A stretch of DNA of 64,000 nucleotides. It comes from Cyclobacterium lianum (lineage in GTDB: Bacteria; Bacteroidota; Bacteroidia; Cytophagales; Cyclobacteriaceae). The stretch is taken from positions 469,514 to 533,513 of the forward strand of contig NZ_FRCY01000001.1 of NCBI RefSeq assembly GCF_900143075.1, given 5' to 3'. Shown piece after piece: positions 61,308 through 64,000 of this stretch (the first letter of the stretch is position 1; each line of letters opens with the position of its first letter). A model generated the notes under the pieces. The model was not told where the DNA came from and searched no databases. It saw nothing but the letters and a program-made list of their open reading frames with translations. A program made the position numbers and the translations under genes.

Positions 61308-64000
61308 ATGAAAAAAATAATCTTTGCTTGGCTTTGCATGGGAATGATGTTCCTGTCTGCAAATGTGTCAGCCCAGAATGGAACCATCAGAGGGACCATC
61401 TATGACGGAGGTACCGGGGAGCCCTTATTTGGTGTGGCAGTTTCTGTCGTTGGCGGGCAGACGGGTGCGGTTACCGATTTTGACGGGGACTTCGAAATTT
61501 CTATTGCCCCGGGTACCTACGATTTACAGGCTTCTTTTATCTCTTTCAATCCCCTTAATCTGAAGGAGATTGTGGTACGCTCGGGAGAAGTCACCGTTTT
61601 GGACAACCTGAAGATGGAAGAGTACACCTCTGACCTGGAGACGGTAACCATTACAGCCGAAGCGATCCGAACTACGGAAGCAGCACTAATGACCGTAAAA
61701 AGAAACGCACCACAGCTCGTGGATGGTATTTCTGCTTCTGCCTTCCGACAGATTGGGGACGGCGATGCCGCTTCTGCCATAAAGCGAGTTACGGGGGTCT
61801 CCATAGAGGGGGGTAAATATGTCTACATTAGGGGATTGGGCGACAGGTATACCAAGACCGTGCTGAATGGAATGGATATTCCTGGGCTGGATCCAGACAG
61901 AAATACGATTCAGATGGATATTTTTCCCACCAATATCATTGACAATATCATTGTATCCAAATCCTTTACCAGTAACCTGCCGGCGGATTTTACGGGAGGC
62001 GTGGTGGATATAGAAACCAAAGATTTTCCGGAGGAAAAAACCATTCGGATCTCTCTGGGTGCCGGGTACAATCCTGCCATGCATTTCAACTCCGACTTTC
62101 TTACTGCCAGTGGCAGCAAAACCGATTTTTTGGGCTTCGACAATGGTTTCCGGGATATCCCCACAAGTGGAGTAAGCGATATCCCCCAATTTGGTGAGGT
62201 CATCGGGAATCCTTCCGGAGAAAGAGGTCAGCAATACCAAAGTATTTTAAGAGGGTTTAACCCGGAATTTGAAGGAAGTAAGAACAGGAACCTGGGAAAC
62301 TTTAGCCTGGGCTTTTCGCTCGGAAATCAGCTTTCTGTCGGAGAGAACAAGTTGGGTTACAACCTGGCCCTTACCTACAAAAACACTTCGGAATATTACC
62401 GGAATGCAGCATACAATCTGCATGCAAAACCCAGAGAGAGTGGAGAAACGGCCCTGGAACCCCTGGAACAATCCACAGGAAACTTTGGCCTGAGCAATGT
62501 ACTGTTGGGAGGGCTTGCAGGCTTGGCTTACAAAACAGATTTTTCTAAATACAAGCTCAACCTGATCCGGCTTCAAAATGGAGAGTCGAAAGTGGGTGTC
62601 TTTGATTTTGTCAATACCAATCTGGGGGCTGTTTTTGAAGCAGACCAGTACAATATTGAATACAGTCAGCGGTCTTTGACCAATCTGATGCTCAGTGGAG
62701 CGCATTTTCTCTCTGGAGGTGATTGGGAAGTGAACTGGAAGGTATCACCTACATTGTCTACCATAGACGATCCGGATGTACGGGTGCTGAGATTTCGTCG
62801 TCCAAACAATACCATTTCCTCCGAGGTAGGTTTGCCGCAGCGCATTTGGAGATCTTTGGAAGAACAAAATCTGGTAGGGAAACTGGACCTGACAAGGAAC
62901 CACAGCCTGTTTGGAAAGACTGCCAGGTTGCGGTTTGGGTCCGCCTTCACCCACAAGCAGCGGGAGTTTCTTATTCAGGATTTCCAGTTTTCCACCGGGA
63001 ATACCACCTTCACGGGCGATCCCAACGAAGTGATGAAAGAAGAAAACCTTTTCTCGGAAAATAACAGGAATGGAGTCCGCTACAATCCGCTATTTATTCC
63101 CAATAATCCCAATAGCTTTGACGCGAACCTGAACAACTTAGGTCTGTATGTTCATAGCGAATTTTCGCCATTCGACAACCTGAAAGCGATCGTTGGCCTC
63201 CGGGCTGAGAAATACGAGCAATACTATACCGGCTCCAATCAGACCCGTACCATCGTGTTTGACAACGAAAAAGTATTGGACGACCTGGACTTGTTTCCTA
63301 CCATCAACCTGATCGGCAGCCTTAAGGAAACTCAGAATATTCGTCTATCCTTCTCCAGGACCATCGCCAGGCCTTCATTTAAAGAAATGTCCTTTGCAGA
63401 AATTCTGGACCCCATAACGGGCAGGACTTTTATCGGTGCGCTCTTTCCGGAAACTACCAACGGTGGCACGGAGGTCCTCTGGAATGGACAACTTGAAGCC
63501 ACCAGGATCAATAATTTTGATCTGCGATGGGAGCAATTCCTTCCTGCTGGTCAGCTATTTTCAGTGAGTGCCTTTTACAAGACTTTCGACAAGCCCATCG
63601 AAATGGTGCAGTTTTTATCCGATCCGGGAGCGTTTCAGCCCAGGAACGTAGGCAATGGTACCGTCGCGGGACTGGAACTGGAGGCCAGAAAGTCCCTTGC
63701 TTTTCTCTATCCTCAATTTGAAAACCTCTTTTTTACCTTTAACGGAACCGTTACCTCATCGCGCATACAGATGTCAGCTTCTGAATTACGTTCGCGCAGG
63801 CTGACAGCCAGGGAAGGGCAGGTAATCTCTTCGACCAGGGATATGGCAGGACAGGCCCCCTATATCATCAATTCCGGGCTGTCCTACAACGATTTTGTCT
63901 CCGGGGTCGAGGCAGGCATTTTTTACAATGTCCAGGGATCTACCCTCAATTACATTGGTTTTGGAAACCGGACCGATACCTATACCGTACCGTTCCATGC
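61308..64000 (+). CDS. TonB-dependent receptor (partial, cut by the window edge)
   Basis: At least 897 residues are read from the ATG at 61308 with no stop before 64000. Signal: FLSANVSAQN. A carboxypeptidase-regulatory domain follows (GTIYDGGTGEPLFGVAVSVV; FDGDFEISIAPGTYDLQASF), then the plug: VDGISASAFRQIGDGDAASA, VYIRGLGDRYTKTVLNGMD and FPTNIIDNIIVSKSF. The barrel begins after GGVVDIETKDFP. The C-terminal barrel strands lie outside the window. The receptor is the partner of the lipoprotein at 59707-61209 by position. It should import an unknown ligand by TonB. Confidence 0.92.
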   Translation, partial: MKKIIFAWLCMGMMFLSANVSAQNGTIRGTIYDGGTGEPLFGVAVSVVGGQTGAVTDFDGDFEISIAPGTYDLQASFISFNPLNLKEIVVRSGEVTVLDNLKMEEYTSDLETVTITAEAIRTTEAALMTVKRNAPQLVDGISASAFRQIGDGDAASAIKRVTGVSIEGGKYVYIRGLGDRYTKTVLNGMDIPGLDPDRNTIQMDIFPTNIIDNIIVSKSFTSNLPADFTGGVVDIETKDFPEEKTIRISLGAGYNPAMHFNSDFLTASGSKTDFLGFDNGFRDIPTSGVSDIPQFGEVIGNPSGERGQQYQSILRGFNPEFEGSKNRNLGNFSLGFSLGNQLSVGENKLGYNLALTYKNTSEYYRNAAYNLHAKPRESGETALEPLEQSTGNFGLSNVLLGGLAGLAYKTDFSKYKLNLIRLQNGESKVGVFDFVNTNLGAVFEADQYNIEYSQRSLTNLMLSGAHFLSGGDWEVNWKVSPTLSTIDDPDVRVLRFRRPNNTISSEVGLPQRIWRSLEEQNLVGKLDLTRNHSLFGKTARLRFGSAFTHKQREFLIQDFQFSTGNTTFTGDPNEVMKEENLFSENNRNGVRYNPLFIPNNPNSFDANLNNLGLYVHSEFSPFDNLKAIVGLRAEKYEQYYTGSNQTRTIVFDNEKVLDDLDLFPTINLIGSLKETQNIRLSFSRTIARPSFKEMSFAEILDPITGRTFIGALFPETTNGGTEVLWNGQLEATRINNFDLRWEQFLPAGQLFSVSAFYKTFDKPIEMVQFLSDPGAFQPRNVGNGTVAGLELEARKSLAFLYPQFENLFFTFNGTVTSSRIQMSASELRSRRLTAREGQVISSTRDMAGQAPYIINSGLSYNDFVSGVEAGIFYNVQGSTLNYIGFGNRTDTYTVPFH

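Noticed and set aside
1-64000. CRISPR array
   Set aside because: No regular short direct repeats with unique spacers were seen; the 32-33-bp spaced repeats at 41.9 kb are few and diverged and look like transposon ends.

Overview
This window looks like a chromosomal segment from a Bacteroidota bacterium, most likely of the order Cytophagales (Cyclobacteriaceae-like). The reasons are: a SusC/SusD pair; several large TonB-dependent receptors with carboxypeptidase-regulatory N-termini; secreted proteins ending in a type IX secretion (T9SS) sorting domain; many short beta-propeller lipoproteins (BF3164-, DUF5128- and DUF4221-like); a GntP/DenD acid-sugar cluster; a single-chain archaeal/eukaryotic-type glycyl-tRNA synthetase; and promoters of the TTTG/TAnnTTTG kind. 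No rRNA, CRISPR array or intact insertion sequence is visible. The right edge cuts a TonB-dependent receptor.

Layout. 0-4.1 kb: two leftward beta-propeller lipoproteins flanked by a repeat built on GGCTTTAGCC/GGCTAAAGCC. One partial copy lies at the left edge and a roughly 430-bp-period array at 2.84-4.08 kb. 4.1-6.6 kb: an outer-membrane beta-barrel receptor. 6.9-12.3 kb: a tight three-gene operon with a lipoprotein cytochrome c fused to a sugar-dehydrogenase propeller, a Tat-exported TIM-barrel isomerase/epimerase, and a large dehydrogenase/HEAT/cytochrome c protein. 12.3-16.3 kb: glycyl-tRNA synthetase, a small secreted NTF2-like protein and a GH18 lipoprotein. 17.2-23.1 kb: an A+T-rich surface-polysaccharide island (GT2, Wzx-like flippase, two GT4 enzymes, polysaccharide deacetylase). 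24.2-31 kb: two convergent T9SS cargo proteins, a polysaccharide-lyase-like enzyme and a 1411-residue delta-60/malectin protein. 31.4-35 kb: hydrolase-like lipoprotein, tiny membrane protein, cation/Ca2+ exchanger and amino-acid permease. 35.8-40.9 kb: an isolated SusD/SusC pair.

41-44.5 kb is an accessory junction. It holds repeats resembling the ends of an IS21-type element without a transposase, a tRNA-Pro gene with two tRNA-derived degenerate copies and duplicated terminators, tRNA-Asn, a truncated BrnA-like antitoxin overlapped by a REP-associated (RAYT/IS200-like) transposase carrying a perfect 38-bp palindrome in frame, and a decayed DUF4221 paralogue next to an intact copy. 45.6-53 kb: orphan LytTR response regulator, small secreted protein, VCBS-repeat lipoprotein, and an SDR-denD-gntP cluster. 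53.2-64 kb: LOG-family protein, lytic transglycosylase, AsmA-like protein, uvrA, then a beta-helix-like lipoprotein with a TonB-dependent receptor.

Together these genes describe a heterotrophic polymer degrader that imports through TonB receptors, secretes enzymes by T9SS, and oxidises some substrates in the periplasm through haem c proteins. The most unusual structures are the GGCTTTAGCC array, the tRNA-Pro-derived hairpin RNA, and the palindrome inside the RAYT gene. Functions are assigned from motifs read by eye; no database search was run.
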